From NCBI GenBank assembly GCA_021773975.1, contig JAJFJN010000065.1, forward strand, positions 1-43,895: a DNA stretch of 43,895 nt, read 5' to 3'. Below are positions 1 through 7,137 of this stretch, piece after piece. Positions within the stretch are counted from its first letter, which is position 1. Each line of letters starts with the position of its first letter. Below the pieces are notes generated by a model. That model saw nothing but the letters and a program-made list of their open reading frames with translations, made no database searches and was not told the DNA's origin. A program made the position numbers and the translations under genes. The stretch comes from Gammaproteobacteria bacterium (GTDB lineage: Bacteria; Pseudomonadota; Gammaproteobacteria; Chromatiales; Chromatiaceae).

Positions 1-1
1 A

Positions 2-91
2 AGCAAAGGAGCCGCAGCTCAAGAACTACTAATCTGGAACGAAAACACCCACGCCGGACGCCGCTCCCAAGGCACACTAAACCTGTTTTGA
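2..91 (+). CDS. C-terminal tail of an unidentified ORF, cut by the window edge
   Basis: An open frame runs in from the left edge and stops with TGA at 89-91, leaving 29 residues (contains LLIWNENTHAGRRSQG, ends TLNLF). I do not recognise the family. Tandem decamers and a terminator-like hairpin follow at once, which would suit the end of a mobile-element gene, but this is inference. It could also be a chance open frame. Confidence 0.3.
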   Translation, partial: SKGAAAQELLIWNENTHAGRRSQGTLNLF

Positions 92-95
92 TGTG

Positions 96-127
96 TCGCA
101 AACCAAATGTCGAGGAATCGCAAACCA
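96..127. repeat. Two direct copies of TCGCAAACCA
   Basis: The decamer TCGCAAACCA occurs at 96-105 and again at 118-127, so the copies are 22 bp (about two helical turns) apart. They lie just after the stop of the partial ORF. Repeated short motifs like this occur at transposase-binding ends of some insertion sequences. No matching second end is visible because the window begins here. Confidence 0.5.
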
Positions 128-133
128 TGTGAC

Positions 134-157
134 GCGCTACATAGAGTGCGCTTTTTT
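134..157 (+). terminator. Possible rho-independent terminator after the left-edge ORF
   Basis: GCGC(T)AC pairs with GTGCGC across a short loop, with one bulged T, and six T residues (152-157) follow directly. The stem is short, so the call is tentative. Confidence 0.45.
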
Positions 158-229
158 GTGATTTACTGCCCAATAGTGCGCCATTTCAATTATTGAAAAG
201 CCAGGATAACTATAAGTTATTGAATTAAC

Positions 230-305
<76 letters not shown>

Positions 306-323
306 CTTCTGCGAAGATTGGCG

Positions 324-352
324 AGTATAGTTAAATGACTGCCTTGGCACAA
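324..352 (-). promoter_or_regulatory. Sigma-70-type promoter of tRNA-Thr
   Basis: On the minus strand TTGTGC (347-352) and TATACT (324-329) are separated by 17 bp, and the -10 box lies 18 bp before the tRNA 5' end. The IS1111-type element begins only about 30 bp further upstream. Confidence 0.65.
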
Positions 353-400
353 CTGGCATCCCTAACAATAGTATCACTACCTCGTATATGGTCTCCTCCC

Positions 401-661
401 AGCTTGCAAGGCTTTTTTGATGCGTATGACAGGGACAGGATTGCTCTCGTATATCCGGCCTGTAATGAGGAATACATCATCCTCTGGCCTCGATGAAATA
501 TGCGCGTATCGTCCTTATCGTCCGTACGGTCTATTATGACCTTCGCAGGGTCCAGGTTTTCAATACGCCGGTCTGACCTGTTGTGTCATCACTATTTACA
601 ATGTCTTCGCAATCGTTGGCAGGTTCTCTTTGCTCATTTAATTCATTTTTGCCGCATGGCA
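401..661. other. Transposase-distal part of the IS element, no gene
   Basis: These 261 bp lie between the transposase stop and the left inverted repeat. Open frames here are short, overlap one another in different frames and resemble nothing I recognise. In IS1111-type elements this side is normally non-coding. Confidence 0.5.
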
Positions 662-1793
662 TTACACCGTGCGATACACGGTTTGCTGGCTTAATACGGC
701 CCAACCAATACGGGCAAATTTATCGCCTAAAGCGCCTACTGTTGGTTGCCCAATGCTACTGCAGCCTTGTTGTAGCCTCGTTCAGCTCTGGTTTTATTGA
801 TCCAACAGCTCAGTCGATCATCTTTTCTTTGTGCATGGCAAAACCACTGATCGGGCACCATGAACCAGCAGGCTTCTCAAGTAACTGCCTCCTCGCTTAC
901 TGATCCCCAGTAGCGTATCTTTTTCGCCACTTGAGTGTTGTCTGGGCACTAAGCCAAGGGAAGCTGATACATCACGCCCTCGCCGAAAAGCACTGCCATC
1001 ACCTATGCTGGCATAAAAGACACTGGCAGTGATGGGACCGAATCCAGGGATGGTTTGCAGTCTCTGGCAGGCTTCATTCTGTTGATTTTGCACCTCTAAC
1101 GTCTGCGTATAGAAGCTAATATTAATAGTTGCATAAGTATTGGCATTGAAATGAGGCTTTTTCACTGGAAATATGTGCAAATTTACTGCCAAGACTTATG
1201 CAACGACTAATATGTTTATCAAGCTCCTGCAATTGCTGATAACCTTGTGCCAAAAGCTGTCGAAATAAATCACTTAGGCCATTCTCAGCATCTTCCAATA
1301 ATTCAGGAATACTTCGGCGGATAACATTAACGCCTTGTGGCAAGACTAAACCATATTCTGCCAATAGCCCTCTGATCTGATTGCAGAGGGCTGTACGTTC
1401 TTGAAGGCGTCTTTCACGCAGACGGTGAAGTGCTTGTATATCTTGTTGTGCTGTTGTCTTGGGCGTTACAAAACGCATGTTTGGACGAACAACCGCCTCT
1501 GCTATGGCTAATGCATCGTTGTAGTCATTTTTATTGCCCTGCACAAAAGGCTTCACAAACTGCGCTGGAATAAGTTTTACTTGATGCCCCAGGGCAGTGA
1601 ATTGATGAGCCCAGTAGTGAGCGCCTGAACAAGCTTCCATTCCTACCAGGCATGACGGCATTTGAGTGAAAAAAAGAATAACCTCTTTTCGTCTCAGCAT
1701 TCTCTTTCTGATGACTTTGCCATGTTCATTGCAGCATATGACATGAAATACATTTTTTGCTAAATCCAGCCCGATTGTTGTAATCTTTTTCAT
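662..1793 (-). pseudogene. IS110-family transposase, disrupted
   Basis: The start is ATG at 1793 (MKKITTIGLDLAKNVFHV), preceded by AGGAGAAG. The N-terminal DEDD half is intact through the NDYNDALAIAEA region, and the C-terminal Transposase_20 half shows LQTIPGFGPITASVFYASIG and the serine-region SKRGGSYLRSLLVHGAR. The halves are in different frames because 91 bp were added by a nested insertion (element plus one target-site copy). Removing that block joins LDKHI directly to SFYTQTLEVQ in frame. Two further frameshifts follow, near 845 and near 720: the conserved tail continues as DRLSCWINKTRAERGYNKAA and then KFARIGWAVLS in other frames, ending with TAA at 662-664. The original protein would have been about 345 residues, normal for the family. 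Confidence 0.9.
1123..1206. mobile_element. 84-bp MITE-like element nested in the transposase pseudogene
   Basis: The element has imperfect 20-bp inverted ends at 1126-1145 and 1187-1206 (17 of 20 pair; shared core GTTGCATAAG). It is flanked by direct copies of CTAATAT at 1116-1122 and 1207-1213, read as a 7-bp target-site duplication. Deleting the element with one copy restores the IS110 reading frame exactly, which independently supports the boundaries. It has no coding capacity, so a transposase elsewhere must have moved it. The left end carries two or three extra bases outside the aligned repeat, so the exact tip is uncertain. Confidence 0.8.
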
Positions 1794-1875
1794 GGTCTTC
1801 TCCTGCTTACATTGATGGTTGTTTCTATCTCCATCATGGCGCATAGACGCCGAATTATAAGGGGGAGGAGACCAT

Positions 1876-2247
1876 TACATCGTCCGTCACGATGACATAT
1901 AACACATTGCAGCAAGCTGCTTGTGTTACATATCATCATGACTACCGCAATGACTCTACGGCAACTATAGCTGTTTATCTGGGACTAACCGCCCTCGCTG
2001 CGCTCTCCATGGCGGTCAGCGCGCTGGTCTTGGCATTTTTCGGATCAACCACTGAAAGCTCGCGTGGAGTACGCCTTCGTTCCATTCAGTGAGCCTCTGA
2101 AGGCTCAAATCATATACCCTCTGATATATCCCCTAATCTTTCAGATGACAATGGATCTTGTTGGATTTAACCGGGAAGCAATTTAGATAAGTTGCTTTGA
2201 AATATAAGGAAATTCTGGGCGGTTGTGGATATTGCTAGATAGAGTGA
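1876..2247. other. Intergenic stretch between IS element and tRNA-Leu
   Basis: About 370 bp without a convincing gene. One plus-strand open frame (1892-2092, 66 codons) contains a hydrophobic stretch LGLTALAALSMAVSALVLAFF, but there is no ribosome-binding site and no recognised family. I see no promoter or terminator. Confidence 0.4.
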
Positions 2248-2335
2248 TGGTGCCCGGGGCCGGAATCGAACCGGCATGGTCGCAATGACCGGCGGATTTT
2301 AAGTCCGCTGCGTCTACCAATTTCGCCACCCGGGC
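2248..2335 (-). tRNA. tRNA-Leu (anticodon UAA)
   Basis: The reverse complement folds as an 88-nt class II tRNA. The acceptor is GCCCGGG paired with CCCGGGC, the D-arm contains TGGCGAAATTGGTAGACGC, the anticodon loop is ACTTAAAAT (UAA), and there is a long variable arm and a T-arm with GGTTCGATTCC. CCA is encoded. Confidence 0.97.
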
Positions 2336-2344
2336 ACGCCGCGC

Positions 2345-2350
2345 ATTATA
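2345..2350 (-). promoter_or_regulatory. -10 box of tRNA-Leu(UAA)
   Basis: A perfect minus-strand TATAAT ends 9 bp before the tRNA 5' end and is followed by the GC-rich stretch GCGCGGCG, like the discriminator of stable-RNA promoters. The -35 region is a poor match. Confidence 0.5.
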
Positions 2351-2407
2351 TCGATAAATATTATCTGGCGAAACAGGCAATATGCCAATACTAAATTAAT
2401 CTCAGAC

Positions 2408-3874
2408 TCAGAAAATATTCCCATTAATCCAGATATGAACAAGAACGCTGGCAATGTAGCCAACAGCAATAGCCGGGGTCCATTTTAGGTGCCCAAAAAA
2501 AGTATATTTGCCCCGCGCCTGCCCCATTAATGCTACACCTGCAGCAGAACCTATTGACAGCAAGCTACCTCCCACACCGGCGGTAAGTGTAACCAGCAGC
2601 CACTGCCCCTGAGACATGTCAGGATTCATACTCAATACAGCAAACATTACAGGGATGTTGTCCACAATTGCAGAAAACACACCGACCATTACATTGGCTG
2701 GCGTAGCTGACCAGGCATCACTCAACCCCAAAGTGGCACCCCAATCGGTATACATGACCTGTGATGTAATAGCTAAGTAACCAATCTGCCCCAAAGCACC
2801 CACACAGAGGATGATGCCGTAGAAAAAAAGCAGCGTGTCCCACTCAGCACGTGCAATCTTATTGAAGATATCAAAAGGGACAAAGTCACCAACCACTCCC
2901 TGATCTTTATTGAAATCCCCCATATCTAGTTTTGGTAAGTGTGTTTTTTTCAGGTAATACCCAAAAAACTGCAGGTATGCCAAGCCCGTCATCATGCCCA
3001 GCACAGGGGGGATGTGTAGGAAATTATGAAAACTAACAGCTGTGATAATAGTTAGTAAAAATAGGCACATAATCACAACTGCACCGCGCTTCATTGCGAC
3101 TGTTTCATCTGAAGGTTCAGGTTGTTCCTGTGGAACAGCAAAATGCATTATTGCCGCTGGAACTGTGAAATTTACAACAGCTGGAATAAAGAGAAGAAAA
3201 AAAGTCCAAAAACCTACAGTACCCTTCTGCCAAACCATTAATGTCGTAATATCACCAAAGGGGCTAAAAGCTCCACCCGCATTTGCTGCCACTACAATAT
3301 TGATACAACTTAATCCAACAAACTTTTTATTGTCAGCACCCACAGCGAGGATAACCGCACACATCAATAGTGCAGTGGTGAGATTGTCGGCAACAGGAGA
3401 GAGAAAGAAGGCGATCCAGCCTGTAATCCAAAAAAGCTGACGATAATTAAAACCTTTACGTACTAACCATGAACGCAGCGCATCAAAAACAGCACGCTCA
3501 TCCATTGCATTAATATAGGTCATCGCCACAAGCAAGAAGAGGAACAGTTCAGCATACTCTAATAAATTATGCCGAACAGCTGCTTCTACCGTATGGATAT
3601 CCCCATGCTGCACATAAATAGCAGCAACGATAGCCCACATTATGCCAGCAGCTAGTATGACGGGCTTGGATTTACGCAGATGAGTAAACTCCTCTGCCAT
3701 AACCAAGACATAGGCCACCACAAAGAGAAACAATGCAATATATCCAACTGCATGGTTTGTTAGATCAATAAAACCACCCGCAGTTGAGGCCCACGCATTT
3801 TCTGGTAAAAACAACCCCAACAAGAGCGCGCTAAAAGACACACTAAATAGTGTCATGTCGTGCTTTTGTGCCAT
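2408..3874 (-). CDS. nhaD: Na+/H+ antiporter, NhaD family
   Basis: This 488-residue inner-membrane protein is expected to exchange sodium (or lithium) ions for protons, giving salt and alkaline-pH tolerance. It has a leader-like N-terminus (LFSVSFSALLLGLFLPENAWA) and about a dozen hydrophobic segments. Family landmarks include the conserved stretches WIAFFLSPVADNLTTALLM, VVAANAGGAFSPFGDITT and FSAIVDNIPVMFAVLSM. The acidic and polar residues within membrane segments (PVADN, SPFGD, IVDN) are those expected of ion-transport members of the ion-transporter superfamily. Length matches bacterial NhaD. It is transcribed alone, with about 180 AT-rich bases separating it from nadA. AGGC lies upstream of the ATG as a modest ribosome-binding site. 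Confidence 0.92.
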   Translation of the reverse strand: MAQKHDMTLFSVSFSALLLGLFLPENAWASTAGGFIDLTNHAVGYIALFLFVVAYVLVMAEEFTHLRKSKPVILAAGIMWAIVAAIYVQHGDIHTVEAAVRHNLLEYAELFLFLLVAMTYINAMDERAVFDALRSWLVRKGFNYRQLFWITGWIAFFLSPVADNLTTALLMCAVILAVGADNKKFVGLSCINIVVAANAGGAFSPFGDITTLMVWQKGTVGFWTFFLLFIPAVVNFTVPAAIMHFAVPQEQPEPSDETVAMKRGAVVIMCLFLLTIITAVSFHNFLHIPPVLGMMTGLAYLQFFGYYLKKTHLPKLDMGDFNKDQGVVGDFVPFDIFNKIARAEWDTLLFFYGIILCVGALGQIGYLAITSQVMYTDWGATLGLSDAWSATPANVMVGVFSAIVDNIPVMFAVLSMNPDMSQGQWLLVTLTAGVGGSLLSIGSAAGVALMGQARGKYTFFGHLKWTPAIAVGYIASVLVHIWINGNIF

Positions 3875-4053
3875 AAAAGAGCCTCAAGATATAGATGAAG
3901 AATTTAGACTGTATCTTTTTTATTAAAGCTACCAATGCGAAAACATATTTGCATTAAATGCAAAATGCCATAAACAATTAGATCAGCCTAACCTATAAAG
4001 AATAAAAGATATTTAGGTAGATACAGGGCTTTAAACTATAGCGCGGCGCATTA

Positions 4054-5118
4054 TTAAATTCTTTTTTGCTTTAAGGAAAAATCAAGCATTCGCTGAATAG
4101 GAATCACAGCACGTTCACGAATAGCTTCATCAATATGGATTTCATTGCTACCTGTTTTTAATACCATTTCCAGGTTTTGTAACGCATTCATCGCCATCCA
4201 GGGGCAATGACCACAGCTTTCGCAGGTTGCACCATGACCAGCGGTTGGAGCCTCAATCAATACTTTATCTGGAGCCAGCAAGGCCATTTTGTGGAAAATT
4301 CCATCATCAGTGGCAACAATAAATTCCTCATTTTCCATGGTCGTTACGGCATTGATAAGCGCTGTAGTAGAACCAACCACATCAGCTTGTTCAATAACAT
4401 CAGCGGGTGACTCTGGGTGAACCAACACCGCTGCTTCTGGATGCAGTTTGCGTATCCGTTCAAGCGCTACTGATTTAAACTCCTCATGCACTACACAAGA
4501 GCCATTCCACATCAACATTTCGACCCCAGTAACATCTTGAATATAACGCCCAAGATGCTTATCAGGCGCCCATAGAATCTTCTCGCCCTTCTCTTTAAGA
4601 TGCTGAACAATAGGCAAGGCAATACTTGATGTCACCATCCAGTCTGCATGTGCTTTTACCGCAGCACTGGTATTAGCATAAACCACAACAGTATGTTCAG
4701 GGTGTGCCTTACAAAAATCACTAAATTGATCTGGAGGACAACCTTCATCCAAGGAACAGGTTGCATTCAAGTCTGGCATCAAAATACGTTTTTCAGGGCT
4801 AAGAATTTTAGCGGTTTCACCCATAAAACGGACACCTGCCACAACCAAGGTAGGTGCATCATGCGCATGTCCAAAACGAGCCATTTCAAGCGAATCTGAT
4901 ACACAACCGCCGGTCTCTTCAGCTAGATCCTGTAGGTCACCATCGGTGTAATAGTGAGCAACAAGAACAGCATTTTTTTCTATTAATAGCTGTTTGATAC
5001 GTCCCTTGAGCGCCTCTTTCTCACCCTCATCCAGTAAAGGCCACTGTGGGTGCTTTGGCACTTCAAAAGTGCGTTGCTGTGTTGCTGTGTCTTGAGCAAT
5101 ATTACTGCTTATGGCCAT
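4054..5118 (-). CDS. nadA: Quinolinate synthase (NadA)
   Basis: NadA condenses iminoaspartate with dihydroxyacetone phosphate to quinolinate, the second step of de novo NAD synthesis, in the cytoplasm. It needs a [4Fe-4S] cluster. The three ligand regions are visible: [12 protein letters not shown] (first cysteine near residue 121), [10 protein letters not shown] and [10 protein letters not shown] near the C-terminus. I start it at ATG 5118, giving 354 residues as usual for the family, because AGAG lies about 7 bases upstream; the longer frame begins with TTG at 5136. It lies downstream of the NrtR-like regulator in the same direction, with only 52 bp and a palindrome between them, consistent with regulation of NAD synthesis by that neighbour. 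Confidence 0.95.
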   Translation of the reverse strand: MAISSNIAQDTATQQRTFEVPKHPQWPLLDEGEKEALKGRIKQLLIEKNAVLVAHYYTDGDLQDLAEETGGCVSDSLEMARFGHAHDAPTLVVAGVRFMGETAKILSPEKRILMPDLNATCSLDEGCPPDQFSDFCKAHPEHTVVVYANTSAAVKAHADWMVTSSIALPIVQHLKEKGEKILWAPDKHLGRYIQDVTGVEMLMWNGSCVVHEEFKSVALERIRKLHPEAAVLVHPESPADVIEQADVVGSTTALINAVTTMENEEFIVATDDGIFHKMALLAPDKVLIEAPTAGHGATCESCGHCPWMAMNALQNLEMVLKTGSNEIHIDEAIRERAVIPIQRMLDFSLKQKRI

Positions 5119-5141
5119 AACGATCTCTATTCTCAATTTAG

Positions 5142-5169
5142 GACTATAAAAACAAGATTTTTAATAGTC
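5142..5169. promoter_or_regulatory. Palindrome between nrtR and nadA, candidate NrtR operator
   Basis: Two 12-bp arms beginning GACTAT and ending ATAGTC are separated by 4 bp; 10 of 12 positions pair. It lies immediately after the regulator stop and 24 bp before the nadA start, where a bound regulator would block nadA transcription. A weak hairpin terminator for nrtR is the alternative, but the stem is AT-rich. NrtR operators vary between taxa and I have not matched this to a known consensus. Confidence 0.45.
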
Positions 5170-5170
5170 T

Positions 5171-5845
5171 TTATTTAATAATATCAACCCGCTCCGGGTT
5201 TTTTAGCTGATACACTTGAGCTGGACGATGATTTCCAGTTCGGCGCAATTCACCAGCCTCTTCAATTTGCTTCAATGCCAGTATTTTTTTACGAAAATTA
5301 CGCTTATCTAATTGCTCATTGATTAAAATCTCATACACTGTTTGCAGCTCACTCAGAGTAAAGGTTTCTGGCATGAACTGAAAAGCAATAGTGGAATAAT
5401 CTAATTTTGCAGCAAGCCTACGGTGCGCAAGAGTGATTATCTTTTGATGATCAAAAGCCAAGGGTGGAATCTGATCCAGCGCGAACCATTGTGCATCAGC
5501 AGCATCACTCGCTGCCTTTAATTGCAATCGATCTGAAGGCACTAGCGCATAATAGGTGACACTGATGATGCGTTCACGAGGATCGCGATTGGGCGCACCA
5601 AAGGTGTAGAGCTGTTCAAGGTAGACACCACTGATACCCGTCTCTTCCTCTAACTCACGCTTGGCACAAACTTCCAGGTCTTCGTCAATATTCAAAAAGC
5701 CACCAGGAAGCGCCCACATGTTCTGGTAGGGTTCTCCAGCACGCTGCACCAGCAACAACTTGAGTTGCTGATCGCGTATCGTAAATACAGCAACATCTGT
5801 GGTTACTGCTGGATGTGGGTATTGGTAGCAGTGTTGATTGGCCAA
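5171..5845 (-). CDS. nrtR: NUDIX-fold transcriptional regulator of NAD metabolism (NrtR-like)
   Basis: This 224-residue cytoplasmic protein has an N-terminal NUDIX domain (about 10-140) and a C-terminal winged-helix region (about 150-215; TLSELQTVYEILINEQLDKR, FRKKILALK), the architecture of NrtR regulators, which bind ADP-ribose and control NAD synthesis and salvage genes. The NUDIX signature is complete at residues 48-71 (GGFLNIDE, then RELEEETGI), so hydrolase activity may be retained; many NrtR proteins have lost it. The adjacent nadA strongly supports the role. The only plausible start is TTG at 5845: an in-frame stop lies shortly upstream and no ATG or GTG lies between. An ADP-ribose or ADP-sugar pyrophosphatase alone is the less likely alternative. 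Confidence 0.82.
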   Translation of the reverse strand: MANQHCYQYPHPAVTTDVAVFTIRDQQLKLLLVQRAGEPYQNMWALPGGFLNIDEDLEVCAKRELEEETGISGVYLEQLYTFGAPNRDPRERIISVTYYALVPSDRLQLKAASDAADAQWFALDQIPPLAFDHQKIITLAHRRLAAKLDYSTIAFQFMPETFTLSELQTVYEILINEQLDKRNFRKKILALKQIEEAGELRRTGNHRPAQVYQLKNPERVDIIK

Positions 5846-6228
5846 ACCTACGGAAATCTCGTCTGTTTTTTAGAATAGATAAAACATAGTGTTAAAGATA
5901 CACAATGTCAATAACAGGGATGCCAGCTATGCCCAAAAAAACGAATTTGGGGAGGTTGATAGCAACATTTATCAAAATATCAACATTTATAGGGTTAATA
6001 ACAAAAGAGCAACCACTCTACCATTTAACAAAAATCACACTTTGTGTTCTATTATGGCTGTTATACTTCTATTTTTTTGATGCGGTAGCAACGTGAAATA
6101 AAGGCATCTGAAACTTAAACTAGGCAGATCATATTACCTGGCTTACACAGCCTCACCAAAGTAGGTACCCAAGTCATTGCAGAAAGTGCTTTGACCTTAA
6201 AACATCTCATTAGATATTTTCAATATTT
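5846..6228. other. Divergent intergenic region, nrtR / 5'-nucleotidase
   Basis: These 383 AT-rich bases must hold promoters for the minus-strand nrtR and the plus-strand nucleotidase. Two overlapping plus-strand frames of 63 codons (5889-6080 and 5905-6096) occur in different frames, neither with a good ribosome-binding site or a recognised family. I see no clear operator matching the palindrome at 5142-5169. Confidence 0.4.
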
Positions 6229-7137
6229 ATGACCACAAACAGAGAAGAATCTAAGCTTGTTGTAGCCATATCATCCAGGGCTCTCTTTAATTTGGATGAT
6301 TCTCATGAAATTTTTGAAACTCAGGGCATTGATGCCTACTGTAAATTTCAGATTGCTCACGAAGATAACATCCTAGAACCTGGAGTCGCTTTTCCACTTG
6401 TAGTAAAACTATTGGGATTAAATGAACAGCTAGCTGGATTAGCCTCTGTAGAGGTGATACTGCTGTCACGCAACAGTGCAGATACTGGGCTAAGAATTTT
6501 TAATTCAATACAACACCATAACCTGGCGATAACACGCGCTACTTTTACTGGTGGTTCAAGCACTTACAGCTACGCTAAAGCCATGGGGGCGCATCTATTT
6601 CTATCAGCTAACCCTGCTGATGTTAATAGCGCATTAGAATTTGGCCTTGCTGCTGCCACCATACTGCCGTTAAACAGAGAATCACCCAAAGCACCATCTC
6701 ATCAGCTACGCATTGCCTTTGATGGCGATGCTGTACTGTTTTCAGATGAGGCAGAACGAATCTTTAAAATGGAAGGACTGGATGCATTTACAGCTAGCGA
6801 AAAAGCTTCAGCACACAAGCCTCTATCTGACGGGCCATTCAGAGGCTTTTTAACCGCCCTACATAAAATACAATCATCTGCACCAGCAGACAACTCACCT
6901 ATCCGCACTGCACTAATCACCGCACGTGCAGCTCCAGCGCATGAACGCGTTATCAGAACCTTACGTGCATGGAATATTCGCATTGATGAAGCGCTATTCT
7001 TAGGGGGAATGGATAAAGGCGAGTTTCTAAAAGCCTTTGGAGCTGACTTCTTTTTTGATGATCAAAAAGGGCACTGTGAATCAGCACGCCAGCATGTACC
7101 TACAGGCCATGTACCTCATGGAATAGCGAATGATTAA
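6229..7137 (+). CDS. Cytosolic 5'-nucleotidase (5-nucleotidase family, NT5C1-like)
   Basis: 302 residues, matching the family of cytosolic 5'-nucleotidases related to animal NT5C1, which dephosphorylate nucleoside monophosphates. Recognisable segments are VAISSRALFNLDDSHEIFE at the N-terminus (first aspartate region), VEVILLSRNSADTGLRIF, AITRATFTGG, RIAFDGDAVLFSDEAE near residue 160, and GGMDKGEFLKAFGADFFFDD near the C-terminus. No signal peptide is seen, so it acts in the cytoplasm. No Shine-Dalgarno is evident before ATG 6229. Its stop overlaps the stop of the convergent gene. With NadA and NrtR nearby a role in NMN or nucleotide balance is conceivable, but this is inference. Confidence 0.85.
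   Translation: MTTNREESKLVVAISSRALFNLDDSHEIFETQGIDAYCKFQIAHEDNILEPGVAFPLVVKLLGLNEQLAGLASVEVILLSRNSADTGLRIFNSIQHHNLAITRATFTGGSSTYSYAKAMGAHLFLSANPADVNSALEFGLAAATILPLNRESPKAPSHQLRIAFDGDAVLFSDEAERIFKMEGLDAFTASEKASAHKPLSDGPFRGFLTALHKIQSSAPADNSPIRTALITARAAPAHERVIRTLRAWNIRIDEALFLGGMDKGEFLKAFGADFFFDDQKGHCESARQHVPTGHVPHGIAND

Larger units (their letters stand above)
388..1875 (-). mobile_element. Degenerate IS110-family (IS1111 subgroup) insertion sequence
   Basis: ATGGTCTCCTCCC at 388-400 is repeated in exact inverted orientation at 1863-1875, bracketing a minus-strand IS110-type transposase. Subterminal inverted repeats are typical of the IS1111 subgroup and absent from classic IS110 elements; in IS1111 elements the true tips lie a few bases outside them, so the ends are approximate. 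The transposase is broken in at least three places and carries a nested insertion, so the element cannot move on its own. It lies between the tRNA-Thr promoter and tRNA-Leu and interrupts no recognisable gene. Confidence 0.8.

Noticed and set aside
583-903. Plus-strand open frame of 106 codons across the IS element
   Set aside because: It runs antisense to the decayed end of the IS110 transposase, whose residues can be read on the other strand, and has no recognisable family.
1892-2092. 66-codon frame with a hydrophobic segment
   Set aside because: No ribosome-binding site, no family, in a region of mobile-element debris; one hydrophobic stretch is not enough.
2183-2380. Open frame across tRNA-Leu
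   Set aside because: It lies on the same strand over the complete tRNA gene, so the frame is accidental.
5889-6096. Two overlapping 63-codon frames upstream of the 5'-nucleotidase
   Set aside because: They are in different frames of the same DNA, neither has a good ribosome-binding site, and low-complexity AT-rich sequence explains the hydrophobic residues.
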